From G963674665 sp963674665 (GTDB taxonomy: Bacteria; Desulfobacterota; Desulfovibrionia; Desulfovibrionales; Desulfovibrionaceae), in the NCBI GenBank assembly GCA_963674665.2, contig CAXXPL010000015.1:1-64000 (forward strand): a DNA stretch of 64,000 bases, written 5' to 3'. Numbering within the stretch: the stretch's first letter is position 1; each line of letters begins with the position of its first letter. The notes beneath the pieces were generated by a model, which ran no database searches, was not told the origin of the DNA, and worked only from the letters and a program-made list of their open reading frames with translations. Shown in pieces: positions 45,073 to 53,061 of this stretch. Position numbers and translations under genes: made by a program.

Positions 45073-45978
45073 ATGCTGTTCAAAAAATACAACATTCTTC
45101 TTTTCAGAGCCAACGGCGAGTTGCTGGTAAGTTTCAGGCTCCGCGGCTGGGTGCTGCCTGCCATTTTTCTTGTCGTCTGCGCCCTTATTGCCGGGAATGT
45201 CCTGTTGTGGCCCTATTTCAAGTCCTTCACGGAATCCCAGATAGCTCTCAGGGAGCTGGACCGAACCATCAACGCGCAGTACGAGCCCGTCTACAGAACC
45301 GCCTTCGATATCCTCGCCTTGGACAAGAAATATCAACGAATCAAGGACTTGAACGTCAAGCTCGGCATCATGCTCAACCTCAACGAGCGGGAGAGCATCC
45401 ACGCGTCCGAGGATGCCGCCAATCCCATTGGCTCCACCGAGAGAATGCCGTCAGTGCTCGATTACGCGTCCCTGCTGCGGCTCGCCCATGAGCGCTACAA
45501 GCAACTGCACACCAGCATCCGGCTGGAAGAGGTCTACCAGCAGGATATCATCAAGGAAATCGTGGCCCAGCGGGACAACCTCACGAGGATCCCATCCATC
45601 TGGCCCACCAAGGGGCGCTACACCTCCAAGTTCGGCTACCGCAAGCACCCCATTTCGCATCGTGTGCAGTTCCACAAGGGCATAGACCTGGCCACGCGCA
45701 TAGGCACACCGGTCAGGGCCCCTGCAAGCGGAGTGGTCAGCTTTGCCGACTGGTTCTCCTCCTATGGAAAGACCATAGACATCGATCACGGCAACGGGCT
45801 CAGCACGCGCTACGGCCACCTGAGCAAGATCTTCGTCAAGAAGGGGCAGAAGGTCACCCGTGGCGAGATCATCGGCGCCGTGGGCAATACCGGCCGCTCC
45901 GTGGCACCCCACCTGCACTACGAGGTGCACAAGAACAACCGCCCAGTGAACCCCATGTACTACATCATGAGCAACTAG
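45073..45978 (+). CDS. M23-family peptidoglycan metallopeptidase
   Basis: A ~301-residue membrane-anchored protein: TM at about 23-46, a coiled-coil segment (50-165) and a LytM/M23 domain (about 185-295). Zinc-binding residues are in VQFHKGIDLATRIGTP (HxxxD) and HLHYEVHKNN (HxH). It cleaves peptidoglycan cross-bridges or acts as an amidase activator if inactive; here the metal residues are intact. The start at 45073 (MLFKKYNILLF) is chosen from family character; a GTG at 45025 with AAGG upstream and an ATG at 44923 are alternatives. It is divergent from the MBOAT gene. Confidence 0.87.
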   Translation: MLFKKYNILLFRANGELLVSFRLRGWVLPAIFLVVCALIAGNVLLWPYFKSFTESQIALRELDRTINAQYEPVYRTAFDILALDKKYQRIKDLNVKLGIMLNLNERESIHASEDAANPIGSTERMPSVLDYASLLRLAHERYKQLHTSIRLEEVYQQDIIKEIVAQRDNLTRIPSIWPTKGRYTSKFGYRKHPISHRVQFHKGIDLATRIGTPVRAPASGVVSFADWFSSYGKTIDIDHGNGLSTRYGHLSKIFVKKGQKVTRGEIIGAVGNTGRSVAPHLHYEVHKNNRPVNPMYYIMSN

Positions 45979-46024
45979 TGTCGCGTACTGTTCATATACC
46001 TTTGAGCTGCGCGTAATGCGACAC
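45978..46024. repeat. Inverted repeat between convergent M23 and Mut7-C genes
   Basis: GTGTCGC (45978-45984) and GCGACAC (46018-46024) flank a 33-base loop just after the M23 stop. There is no T-run, so a terminator role is uncertain. Confidence 0.3.
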
Positions 46025-46057
46025 AAAGGGCGGGCGGGACAACCCTACCCCCCATTT

Positions 46058-46846
46058 TCATATATGTCGCATGAAGTCCGTCAACCTGGCCTGCATTTGC
46101 TCGTGGTGGGATCCGGCCCAGTAGACTTTGCCGCACCCCGGGCAGATGTGGAACTTGTGGTAATATTTTATGGTCAGAGGCTCCAGCAGATGCAGCACCT
46201 GCGCCTTGCTCACGGGGCGCAGAGGCTCGTTGCACTCCAGGCACCGGGTGAAGGGAGCGAAAGGGGGGTGCAGGCCAAAGGCCCTAGTTAACTCCAAAAT
46301 CTGCTCCCCGGGATCCTCGTTGCGTACGAGATGCCCGTAGGTCACCTGGCTGCGTTTGAGCACGCCGCGATCCTTGGTCACGATGACCCGCTCCCCGCTC
46401 ATGGCTGCCAGTTCCGCATCGCCCAGGCTCCTGTCGTACAGCGTGTCCAGCCCCAGCAGCCGCATGCGTCGGGCCAGCTTGCCAACGTTGGCGTCCACGG
46501 CGAATCGTAGCTCTCTCAATGGCTCGGGACGCAGGAACGTTGGTCGCAGCACCACGCGGGGGCGCTCCACCGGATGCACCGCCACCAGTTCCCCGCCCCG
46601 GAGCAGATGCCCGAACCCCCGGGCATGGCCATTGACCAGGATACTCCCCACCTCGGTATGCGGGGGGCCAAGGGCCTCTATGGCGTCCTTTACCGCTGCC
46701 CGCCGCCCAGCATCCACAGGGATGCACTCCCGCGTCCGGTTTACTGGAGCCAGGAAATCCTTTAGGTCATGGTGAAACCAGAGCAGGGCGGCGCCGGCGC
46801 CATTCCGCGCCTCCTCGCCGCCATGCCGAACCCCATCGCGAGTCAT
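46058..46846 (-). CDS. Mut7-C RNase domain protein with ubiquitin-like N-terminus
   Basis: A ~262-residue protein: an N-terminal ubiquitin-like Mut7-C domain (about 20-95, VGSILVNGHARGFGHLL), then a Mut7-C PIN-like RNase domain (about 105-210: RFAVDANVGKLARRMRLLGLDT, IVTKDRGVL, each with acidic residues) and a C-terminal zinc ribbon (CLECNEPL and CPGCGKVYW). Predicted to be a nuclease acting on RNA. The start at 46846 has GGAAG upstream; an ATG at 46882 is an alternative. Its start codon overlaps that of the divergent M48 gene. Confidence 0.85.
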   Translation of the reverse strand: MTRDGVRHGGEEARNGAGAALLWFHHDLKDFLAPVNRTRECIPVDAGRRAAVKDAIEALGPPHTEVGSILVNGHARGFGHLLRGGELVAVHPVERPRVVLRPTFLRPEPLRELRFAVDANVGKLARRMRLLGLDTLYDRSLGDAELAAMSGERVIVTKDRGVLKRSQVTYGHLVRNEDPGEQILELTRAFGLHPPFAPFTRCLECNEPLRPVSKAQVLHLLEPLTIKYYHKFHICPGCGKVYWAGSHHEQMQARLTDFMRHI

Positions 46847-48104
46847 GTCAGCTTCCCTTGCCAATCCATGGTGCCTGTTCATTTTCTGCGTACTGATCGC
46901 GTCCTATTTCCTGGAAGTCACGCGGGCCGTTCTTTCCCTACGTTCACTCAAACCACACCTGCCCGAAGAGTTCAAGGACTGGTACGATGCCGATGCGTAC
47001 GCGCGCTCCCAGCGCTATGCCAGGAGTAGGGAGGTTTTCGGGCTCATGGAGGGGGGCCTGGGGCTTCTGTTGACGCTGCTGTTCGTGTTCGGCGGGGGGC
47101 TGCCCTGGCTGGACGGGCTGATCCGCTCCCCGGGGTTCAGTGAGGTCCTCACCGGCGTGCTGTTCATTGGCGCTCTGGCCCTTGCCGGAGACCTGCTTGC
47201 CACCCCCTTCGACATTTACTCTACCTTTGTGCTTGAGGAGCGTTACGGCTTCAACCGGACCACCCTCCGCGAGTTCGTGAAGGACAAGATCAAGGGCTGG
47301 GCGCTGGGAATCGTCATTGCCGGGCCCATTCTGGCCGCTGTGCTCTGGTTCTTCCAGAACTGGGAGGGCGTGGCCTGGCTTTTCGCATGGGGCGTGGTGA
47401 CACTGTTCATGCTCCTGCTGCATTACCTTGCGCCCAGTGTGCTGCTGCCCCTGTTCAACAAGTTCACGCCGCTGGAGGATGGCGAATTGCGCCAACGCAT
47501 CGTGGAGTATGCCCGGGGCGCGGGCTTCGCGCTCACCGGCATCTACGTCATGGATGGCTCCAGGCGCAGCACCAAGGCCAACGCCTTTTTCACCGGATTC
47601 GGCAAGCGTAAGCGCATCGCGCTCTTCGACACCCTGATCCAGCGCCACACCCCTGACGAGATCGTGGCGGTGCTGGCCCACGAGGTGGGGCACTTCAAGA
47701 AAAAGCACGTACTCCTGCTCATGGCGTTGACCATCGTCAAAGTCGGTGTGCTGCTTTACCTGGTGGGTCTGCTTCTCGAGGCGGAGTCGCTGTTTGCGGC
47801 ATTTCACGTGCGCCCCTCCACGTATATCGGGCTGCTGCTCTTTGGCCTCCTGTTCACGCCGTTGTCCGTGCTGCTTTCACTGCCCATGAACTGGCTCTCC
47901 CGGACCTTCGAGTTCCAGGCCGACACCTTTGCCGTGCGCACCACCAGCAAGGGCGAGGATCTGATCACGGCACTGAAACGGCTGGTGACGCACAGCCTGG
48001 GCAATGTCACGCCCCACCCGTTGGATGTGGCCCTACGCTATTCCCACCCCCCGATCCTGGAGCGCATCCGGAATATCAGGCGGAAGGAAAACAATAAAAT
48101 ATGA
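46845..48104 (+). CDS. M48-family (Ste24/CAAX-type) membrane metallopeptidase
   Basis: A 419-residue integral membrane protease of the M48 family. The zinc motif is VLAHEVGHFKKKH (HExxH, about 278), with the third ligand expected in FQADTFAVRTTSKGED near 365. Several hydrophobic segments and the phrase DIYSTFVLEERYGFNRTT match the CAAX-prenyl-protease-1 branch. Bacteria lack CAAX prenylation, so this is presumably membrane-protein quality control. The ATG at 46845 overlaps the minus-strand start of the Mut7-C gene; the ribosome site is weak. Confidence 0.9.
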   Translation: MSASLANPWCLFIFCVLIASYFLEVTRAVLSLRSLKPHLPEEFKDWYDADAYARSQRYARSREVFGLMEGGLGLLLTLLFVFGGGLPWLDGLIRSPGFSEVLTGVLFIGALALAGDLLATPFDIYSTFVLEERYGFNRTTLREFVKDKIKGWALGIVIAGPILAAVLWFFQNWEGVAWLFAWGVVTLFMLLLHYLAPSVLLPLFNKFTPLEDGELRQRIVEYARGAGFALTGIYVMDGSRRSTKANAFFTGFGKRKRIALFDTLIQRHTPDEIVAVLAHEVGHFKKKHVLLLMALTIVKVGVLLYLVGLLLEAESLFAAFHVRPSTYIGLLLFGLLFTPLSVLLSLPMNWLSRTFEFQADTFAVRTTSKGEDLITALKRLVTHSLGNVTPHPLDVALRYSHPPILERIRNIRRKENNKI

Positions 48105-48155
48105 AACGGATTTTGCGAGGGGGAGAACCCTTCCAGAACTATGAAGGTGAATGTC

Positions 48156-48183
48156 TTGACGAGGGGGCGCAACACCTTGTAAA
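48156..48183 (+). promoter_or_regulatory. Promoter of the tRNA-Arg gene
   Basis: TTGACG (48156-48161) and TGTAAA (48178-48183) are separated by 16 bp and end 12 bp before the tRNA. Confidence 0.6.
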
Positions 48184-48194
48184 AATAATCAAAC

Positions 48195-48271
48195 GCGCCC
48201 GTAGCTCAGCCGGATAGAGCGCCGGACTTCGAATCCGTAGGCCGGGGGTTCGAATCCCTCCGGGCGTGCCA
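48195..48271 (+). tRNA. tRNA-Arg (anticodon TCG)
   Basis: A 77-nt gene with a GCGCCCG/CGGGCGT acceptor stem, D-arm GCTC...GAGC, anticodon loop CTTCGAA (anticodon TCG, reads CGA), T-arm GGGGGTTCGAATCCC-type loop and an encoded CCA. The prophage begins directly 3' of it, so it is the likely integration site. Confidence 0.93.
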
Positions 48272-48280
48272 GTAAAATCA

Positions 48281-48313
48281 AGCTCTTGCAGTTAAAAACT
48301 GTAGGGGCTTTTT
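48281..48313 (+). terminator. tRNA-Arg terminator
   Basis: AGCTCTTGCAGTT and AACTGTAGGGGCT pair over a 3-base loop (with G-U pairs), followed by TTTTTC. It lies 9 bp after the tRNA. Confidence 0.75.
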
Positions 48314-48326
48314 CTTTGGGTGGTGC

Positions 48327-48348
48327 AAATTCCACCAAAATTCCACCA
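48327..48348 (+). repeat. Tandem 11-bp repeat
   Basis: AAATTCCACCA occurs twice head to tail (48327-48337 and 48338-48348), close to the tRNA end. Possibly part of the attachment or integrase-binding region. Confidence 0.6.
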
Positions 48349-48364
48349 AGTTTATGTAACGCGC

Positions 48365-48400
48365 CACTTAGTTTTGATTTTTGCGACACTTAGTTTTGAT
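48365..48400 (+). repeat. Direct 14-bp repeat
   Basis: CACTTAGTTTTGAT occurs at 48365-48378 and 48387-48400. Short direct repeats beside an att site often bind integrase arms; this is inference. Confidence 0.6.
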
Positions 48401-48636
48401 CTTCTTGTTCTTTTCTGCGAAACACCCTGGCATTTTGCTTGCTACGCGCGCGTGCGCGCGGGCACAGTTTGTCGCAGGGGAAGTTGGGCTAAGTCCATAT
48501 TTGGGAGGGGAGGAATTTTGCGAGGGAAAAGTCAAACAGCAAATGGGCAAGTACCGTTGCTCAAGCGACTGCTCGCGCATTGACTAACTGAAAGCAGTAA
48601 AGAAAAATAATCTCCAGAGCATAAAAGCAGCTATAC

Positions 48637-49548
48637 TCAATCTTGATCCAGCCCAAGTTCGGATTTAAACTTTTTTTCTACTTCAGCAGTCAATTTTGTG
48701 GTAAATAGTTCAAAGTCTTCGCGTAATACTTCTCTAGCTTTGTCGCTCATTGAACTAAAGTAACTTGCATAGAACAATGTTATATTGTGTCTCTCATTTA
48801 TTAAATTTGATCCCGAGCAAGTCTCCATGATTTTATATAATTCCTGATCACGTCTCTTAATTGCAGCATTGAACAATCGACAAAAATAATTCATTTTAAA
48901 TTGATCTTTCACTTCCTCTAACGTTTTATAACTTTCAAATTTAATCAATCTCTCTACTTCAGACATTGATTCTGAATTTATCTTGTCAATAGACTCTTTC
49001 AATATAGAGTACGTTGTAATATTGTCATTACACCTATAAATAAATATGTCATCATCTGTTAAATATTTTTCTGAGTACAAGTTATAAGCAGCACCAAATA
49101 TGTGTGAATCATAATATTGAGTGAAATTATCTAGAATCTCCAACCTATATTTATAGTTAAAGTTGGCTGCTTCTTTGGTTAAATCATTAATGGACACAAT
49201 CAGTGCTTTTTTTTCGTCGTTTAATTCTACAATTTCACTCTCCAATTGTTTAATTATAGTTTCCAATGCCGTACTTTTAGAAGATAATTCGTCAGCAACG
49301 GAATTCGCGGTGTCAATATATCTTTGAGTTTGTTTTAATTTTTCTTCCATTTTTTGCATTTCCAGTTCCTTTCTGGAGATGCTTTCAGTCAACACCTGTG
49401 TCTGGTAAATTGGCAGCACAGTAAATGCAAATCCTATTACAACCATTGCAGCGATTACAATTTGCGCAAGCTGGGCCAGGGGGGTGATGAATTGATTAAA
49501 CCCATCCCAACGATCCATGAACTTGGATTTGTGTTGTCGAGGCTTCAT
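48637..49548 (-). CDS. AT-rich accessory gene: membrane-anchored coiled-coil protein
   Basis: A 303-residue protein with one TM segment (about 28-50), a coiled coil (about 58-125, rich in E/K/L) and a charged C-terminal half. No family recognised. Codon use is strikingly AT-rich compared with the phage tail genes. GGAGAG precedes the start. It is the last gene of a three-gene cassette (with a polytopic membrane protein and a soluble protein). The architecture, cytoplasmic coiled coil on a membrane anchor, is compatible with an abortive-infection effector or a superinfection-exclusion factor; this is unproven. Confidence 0.6.
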   Translation of the reverse strand: MKPRQHKSKFMDRWDGFNQFITPLAQLAQIVIAAMVVIGFAFTVLPIYQTQVLTESISRKELEMQKMEEKLKQTQRYIDTANSVADELSSKSTALETIIKQLESEIVELNDEKKALIVSINDLTKEAANFNYKYRLEILDNFTQYYDSHIFGAAYNLYSEKYLTDDDIFIYRCNDNITTYSILKESIDKINSESMSEVERLIKFESYKTLEEVKDQFKMNYFCRLFNAAIKRRDQELYKIMETCSGSNLINERHNITLFYASYFSSMSDKAREVLREDFELFTTKLTAEVEKKFKSELGLDQD

Positions 49549-49604
49549 AGCTCTCCATCAGCAACGATTAGAAAAATAGTTGTACAATTGCTTTGCCCAA
49601 GTGA

Positions 49605-50165
49605 CTACTTGTCCCTCCCTTCCTCATTTTGCTTCTGCTTCAACTTGTTGTATGAAAATTTATCAAAATATCTCACCATTCGAAATACACTTGCTACGGT
49701 CGCTATACTGAGAAATACAGAGTAATACAGGCTTGCATACCCTATGAAACACACAATGATATGATCTGTTTTTGCCACTTTACAAAGCATAGAAAATATC
49801 AACACAAGACCTTGGACAATTAAAAAATGCATGTATGTTGCGCCATGCTTAATCAATGGAGAGTGCTTCTCCTTTTCACCTGTTCTAACTCCACATAATT
49901 GTTCAAGAAATTCTTGATTTCCAAAAGCCATGAGCATGGCGAAACCTGCAAGGGTAAAACCCAATAAATTAGGCAAGATAACTATTGCCAAATCATAAAA
50001 GGACACGGGATCTTCCTGGTCGGTAAAGTAGATAGAATGCAGACCGAGCAGAAGTGAAATATGAAGATAGGGGGAGCGAACCAAGTCCCTCCATCCGCCA
50101 TAAGCAGACCAGTAATCTCTTAAAAGTGAATATACACCCTTGTAAAGAATGAAAAAATCGCGCAA
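49605..50165 (-). CDS. AT-rich accessory gene: four-TM membrane protein
   Basis: A ~186-residue protein with four hydrophobic segments (HISLLLGLHSIYF, LAIVILPNLLGFTLAGFAML, FLIVQGLVLIFSMLC and VCFIGYASLYYSVFLSIAT). No family recognised. The start is set at the TTG at 50165 (LRDFFILYKG), which has GGAGA 8 bp upstream and lies one base beyond the stop of the preceding gene; a TTG at 50207 would overlap that gene. It is cotranscribed with both neighbours. A pore or anchor role in the cassette is inference. Confidence 0.6.
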   Translation of the reverse strand: MRDFFILYKGVYSLLRDYWSAYGGWRDLVRSPYLHISLLLGLHSIYFTDQEDPVSFYDLAIVILPNLLGFTLAGFAMLMAFGNQEFLEQLCGVRTGEKEKHSPLIKHGATYMHFLIVQGLVLIFSMLCKVAKTDHIIVCFIGYASLYYSVFLSIATVASVFRMVRYFDKFSYNKLKQKQNEEGRDK

Positions 50166-50166
50166 G

Positions 50167-51036
50167 TTATTTTCTCCATTTCGGCAGAATGCCTGCAACC
50201 GCGTCAATAAAACCTGTCATGCCTATGCCCGGAGAAACAGGCACACGAAGTTTTCGAGGGGTATCGCGTGTTGAAATTTCAACTTTCTGCTCTTCCTCAT
50301 ATCCCTTCGCAGAGACACTTCCATTTTCCAGCGCCACGTTCATATATGCTTTTAACGCATCATCAGGCTGGATAGACTCTTTTCTTCGAGGTTGCCCAGT
50401 TATCGTCTGCTCCCATGAGTAGGCATCCATCCCCTCCATTCTTTTCATGATAAGCTCTTCGTCAGCTCCCAAATCATCGGCATTCGGTCGTTTTATCGAG
50501 ATAGACAGGCTTGTCAGTGTTTCCATCTGGTAGATTCTTTCGAGCTGTTCACGATCCTGTACCAAGGTCACATCAATCGGCCCGAATTCATCAATCAGCA
50601 AATTATCCTGAAACAGCCCGTAAAAGAACCGTTCGGCGGAATAAGGACCAACCTTTCCGGCATCAAAGAAAATTTGGTGTCCCGACCTCACAAATACGCA
50701 ATTGATAATTTCCAATTCAGGCTTCCAATGTTCCGGAATATCCGCCAATGGATTCTCTTCAGTCGATTCACGCGCTTGCTGGCTATTTTCGTTAAACCAC
50801 ATGCCGAATGGAGAAAGATCATAATATTTATATATGGGGAAGAAAACAAAGTTTACATCTCCGCGTTTCGCGCTCATGGGGCGCCCCATCGTTCCCTGCT
50901 CTTTCCCCCGAAATTTTGCCTTGCAACGCAATTCCCATGTTTTTTCCAATAACTGAAAGTAGGAATTGCCATCATGCGGATGCATGGTGATGTTGACACT
51001 TGAAAGATTAAGAAACCTATCACGTTGTTTTGCCAT
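50167..51036 (-). CDS. AT-rich accessory gene: soluble protein, DUF4747-like
   Basis: A 289-residue soluble protein starting MAKQRDRFLNLSSVNITMHP, with FVFFPIYKYYDLSPFG, QIFFDAGKVGPYSAERFFYGLF and LSISIKRPNADDLGADEE. The pattern resembles DUF4747, a phage/mobile-element family of unknown function; I hold this loosely. The start at 51036 has GGAGG 6 bp upstream; longer readings to 51246 are AT-rich leader. It heads the three-gene cassette, directly followed by the four-TM protein. A sensing or effector role is possible. Confidence 0.6.
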   Translation of the reverse strand: MAKQRDRFLNLSSVNITMHPHDGNSYFQLLEKTWELRCKAKFRGKEQGTMGRPMSAKRGDVNFVFFPIYKYYDLSPFGMWFNENSQQARESTEENPLADIPEHWKPELEIINCVFVRSGHQIFFDAGKVGPYSAERFFYGLFQDNLLIDEFGPIDVTLVQDREQLERIYQMETLTSLSISIKRPNADDLGADEELIMKRMEGMDAYSWEQTITGQPRRKESIQPDDALKAYMNVALENGSVSAKGYEEEQKVEISTRDTPRKLRVPVSPGIGMTGFIDAVAGILPKWRK

Positions 51037-51205
51037 TACTTTCCTCCGGTTAACCGCGAGTACATTAGTTTGTATTGCCTTGAGGTATGCACGTGGAAAG
51101 AGTATAGGTCTCTTTGTTATTTTTTGTAAATGCGAATAATGCCAGTGAGTTGTATATATACGACATCTAGAGTTATTGCCCCGTGATTTCAATTGGATGG
51201 GGCTT

Positions 51206-51258
51206 GTTGAAATCGTGCGCACACAAATACTCATTTGCGCACGCACGTAGTTGAAATC
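51206..51258. repeat. Nested direct and inverted repeats between dcm and the cassette
   Basis: CGTGCGCA (51214-51221) and TGCGCACG (51236-51243) form a perfect 8-bp inverted pair, flanked by direct copies of GTTGAAATC (51206-51214 and 51250-51258). It lies 3' of dcm and 5' of the AT-rich cassette. It could be a terminator for dcm, an operator for the cassette, or the edge of an insertion. Confidence 0.5.
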
Positions 51259-52024
51259 ATATTCCAGACATACTCCGCATACGGATCAGACGCCCCATGT
51301 AGTAGGTCTGGTGCGGCGTGACGCCGTTACCGAGGCATTCACATCTGTCCAGCCAATCGGCAGGCCCATCACCCATTCGATGAATCCTGGGTCCGGGAAA
51401 TGCCTGCCACCCGGTCTCGGGTCTCGACCGGTCAATCCGTATTCCGCCCCAATCAGCACGGACATGAGGTTGGTGGAGGAGGTCCAGGTTTCGCCCGAGC
51501 GCATGTACCCCCCCATGGAGAGGTTCGTGGTCATCCCCACCACAGTTGGGGTAGGCAAGTATGAAAACCCGTTCCCGCACATGCGGGGCGCCGAATTGGG
51601 CAGCCGAAAGCACCTGCCACTCCGCATCATACCCGATTGCGGCCAGTTCCTGGAGGACTTGCCCGAGCCCCTGTCGAAGTAGTCCGGGCACATTCTCAAT
51701 GAGCACGTAACCGGGTCGAAGCTCGCCAACAAGCCTCGCGAACTCGAACCACAGCCCCGATCTGGTTCCGGGCCGGACCCCGGCCCCTCTTCCGGCGACG
51801 CTGACATCCTGACAAGGGAACCCTCCGGCGAGCACATCGACTTTTTCAACATCTTTCCCATGAACTTCCCTCACATCATGATAAATCGGTTTTCCCGGCC
51901 ACCTCCTGGCCAGAATCCGCCGCGGGTATTCCTTGATCTCGCAAAACCAAGCATGCTCGAAACCGGCCCAGGTCAACCCCAGATCCGCCATTCCCGCGCC
52001 GCTAAAAAGACTCCCCACTTTCAT
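51257..52024 (-). CDS. C5-cytosine DNA methyltransferase
   Basis: A ~255-residue m5C methyltransferase with the ordered motifs: I SLFSGAGMADLGL, IV GGFPCQDVSVAG (catalytic Cys), VI IENVPG, VIII QFGAPHVRERVFI and X LGNGVTPH. It is shorter than most (about 330), the target recognition region between VIII and IX being compact. It should methylate a specific cytosine in phage DNA; no cognate endonuclease is nearby. The start at 52024 has GGGG upstream; a GTG at 52039 is an alternative. Both lie inside the com gene, whose stop is at 52002, so translation is coupled, as for com-mom in phage Mu. Confidence 0.92.
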   Translation of the reverse strand: MKVGSLFSGAGMADLGLTWAGFEHAWFCEIKEYPRRILARRWPGKPIYHDVREVHGKDVEKVDVLAGGFPCQDVSVAGRGAGVRPGTRSGLWFEFARLVGELRPGYVLIENVPGLLRQGLGQVLQELAAIGYDAEWQVLSAAQFGAPHVRERVFILAYPNCGGDDHEPLHGGVHALGRNLDLLHQPHVRADWGGIRIDRSRPETGWQAFPGPRIHRMGDGPADWLDRCECLGNGVTPHQTYYMGRLIRMRSMSGI

Positions 52025-52184
52025 CGGATCCCCTTTCACGAGGATCCTGTCCTTCTTGTCTGGGGCTCGCGGCCCGCACGCGTTTATACGTCAACAACAC
52101 CCCGCACCTGGGGCATTTGAACTGGATGGCATCTCCAGCACACTTGGCCAGCAACTTGTTACACTCACAACGTATTTCATTCAT
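52002..52184 (-). CDS. com: Com-like zinc-ribbon regulator
   Basis: A 60-residue protein with the Mu Com pattern: MNEIRCECNKLLAKCAG then IQFKCPRCGVLL (Cys6, Cys8, Cys15, Cys24, Cys27) and a basic tail. In Mu, Com is a zinc-binding protein that binds mom mRNA and opens its ribosome site, so that the DNA-modifying Mom is made. Here the gene overlaps the start of a cytosine methyltransferase by 23 bp, giving a com-dcm arrangement. Assignment from size, cysteine spacing and context. Confidence 0.85.
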   Translation of the reverse strand: MNEIRCECNKLLAKCAGDAIQFKCPRCGVLLTYKRVRAASPRQEGQDPRERGSDESGESF

Positions 52185-52391
52185 ATCAGGTTGATGGGTT
52201 GGGCCTTGGACTGCTACAACCCCGGCCAGCCGTCGGGATGCATCCTGACCGGCCAGGGAGCGGCGGCATGGCCGTGACCGGTGCAGCTACACCGGGCCAG
52301 TGGGGGCGCGGCAACGCCCCCGCCCGCTCCACTCAAAATCATCCACTCTCGATTGTTTCAAAGACCGTTGAAGTTTGTCAGGCGCAAGCCA

Positions 52392-53045
52392 TTACCCCAC
52401 CTCCGGCCAGGTCACGGCGACCAGGATGGCGGCGATTGCCTCCAGGTCCTGGGCGGCCGCGATTTGCAGTTTGCTGGCCCGGCGGGGTTGTTTAATGGCC
52501 GCGAGCTGGGAGTTCCACACAGTGGCCTCGGCCAGGATCTCCGTTGCCACGGCGCTGGCGGGCGGGGTGGTGCCCGTGGCCGTGGCCTGGGCCGCGATCT
52601 CGGCGGCCAGGAACGGGTACGCCTCCGGGTCGGTGGCCGGGGCCGCATCCAGGGCAACCAGGAAGGCCCGGGCCTGGGCCTCGGTGCGGGTGTATTCCTC
52701 GACCTGCGCATAGCCGGGCGTGCCGATGGCCTCGCGGCTTGCGGATGCCTTGGCGTCCACGATGGAGCAGGCCAGGGCCTGCCAGCCTGAGACATCGTCA
52801 TTGTCCGGGGGGCTCGAGGGGGAGACGCCCGCGCCCAGGGCAGCCTCTAGAATTGTTTCCCGCGCGATGGTGACTGCGTCAGGATCGGGCACATTTGAGG
52901 CGAATGCCTCGCCGTCGTAGCTCCAGCCCTTGCCCGGGGCCGGGGACATCTCCGTGACGTCCACCTCGCCAGCGGCCAGGGCATAGCCCTGGGGCCTGAT
53001 CACGATGTTGTCCACCACGCCGTTGATTATCGTTGCAACTCGCAT
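52392..53045 (-). CDS. Putative tail fibre assembly protein
   Basis: A 217-residue Ala-rich protein directly after the fibre gene. The start MRVATIINGVVDNIVIRPQG and the phrase GWSYDGEAF are the kind of opening seen in phage tail-fibre assembly (Tfa-like) proteins, followed by helical Ala-rich sequence. The family assignment rests mostly on position. A 207-bp gap to com follows without a gene. Confidence 0.6.
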   Translation of the reverse strand: MRVATIINGVVDNIVIRPQGYALAAGEVDVTEMSPAPGKGWSYDGEAFASNVPDPDAVTIARETILEAALGAGVSPSSPPDNDDVSGWQALACSIVDAKASASREAIGTPGYAQVEEYTRTEAQARAFLVALDAAPATDPEAYPFLAAEIAAQATATGTTPPASAVATEILAEATVWNSQLAAIKQPRRASKLQIAAAQDLEAIAAILVAVTWPEVG

Positions 53046-53061
53046 GCTTGCACTCCTTTGG

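Larger units (their letters stand above)
48272..48636. other. Prophage junction, non-coding
   Basis: About 365 bp with no supported gene. It contains two small repeat sets and an alternating CG stretch near 48443-48461 (CGCGCGCGTGCGCGCG), which is prone to Z-DNA or cruciform formation. Reading frames here overlapping the tRNA are spurious. Confidence 0.55.

Noticed and set aside
48189..48389. A 66-residue minus-strand reading frame over the tRNA-Arg
   Set aside because: Its ARPEGFEPPAYGFE-type sequence is the antisense of a tRNA, a well-known spurious annotation.
48443..48461. CGCGCGCGTGCGCGCG stretch considered as an origin or recombination site
   Set aside because: No accompanying DnaA boxes, iterons or known site; only noted as Z-DNA prone.
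50207..51246. Longer upstream starts for the AT-rich cassette genes (51246 and 50207)
   Set aside because: Strong ribosome sites fit 51036 and 50165; the upstream extensions cover the repeat region or overlap the preceding gene.
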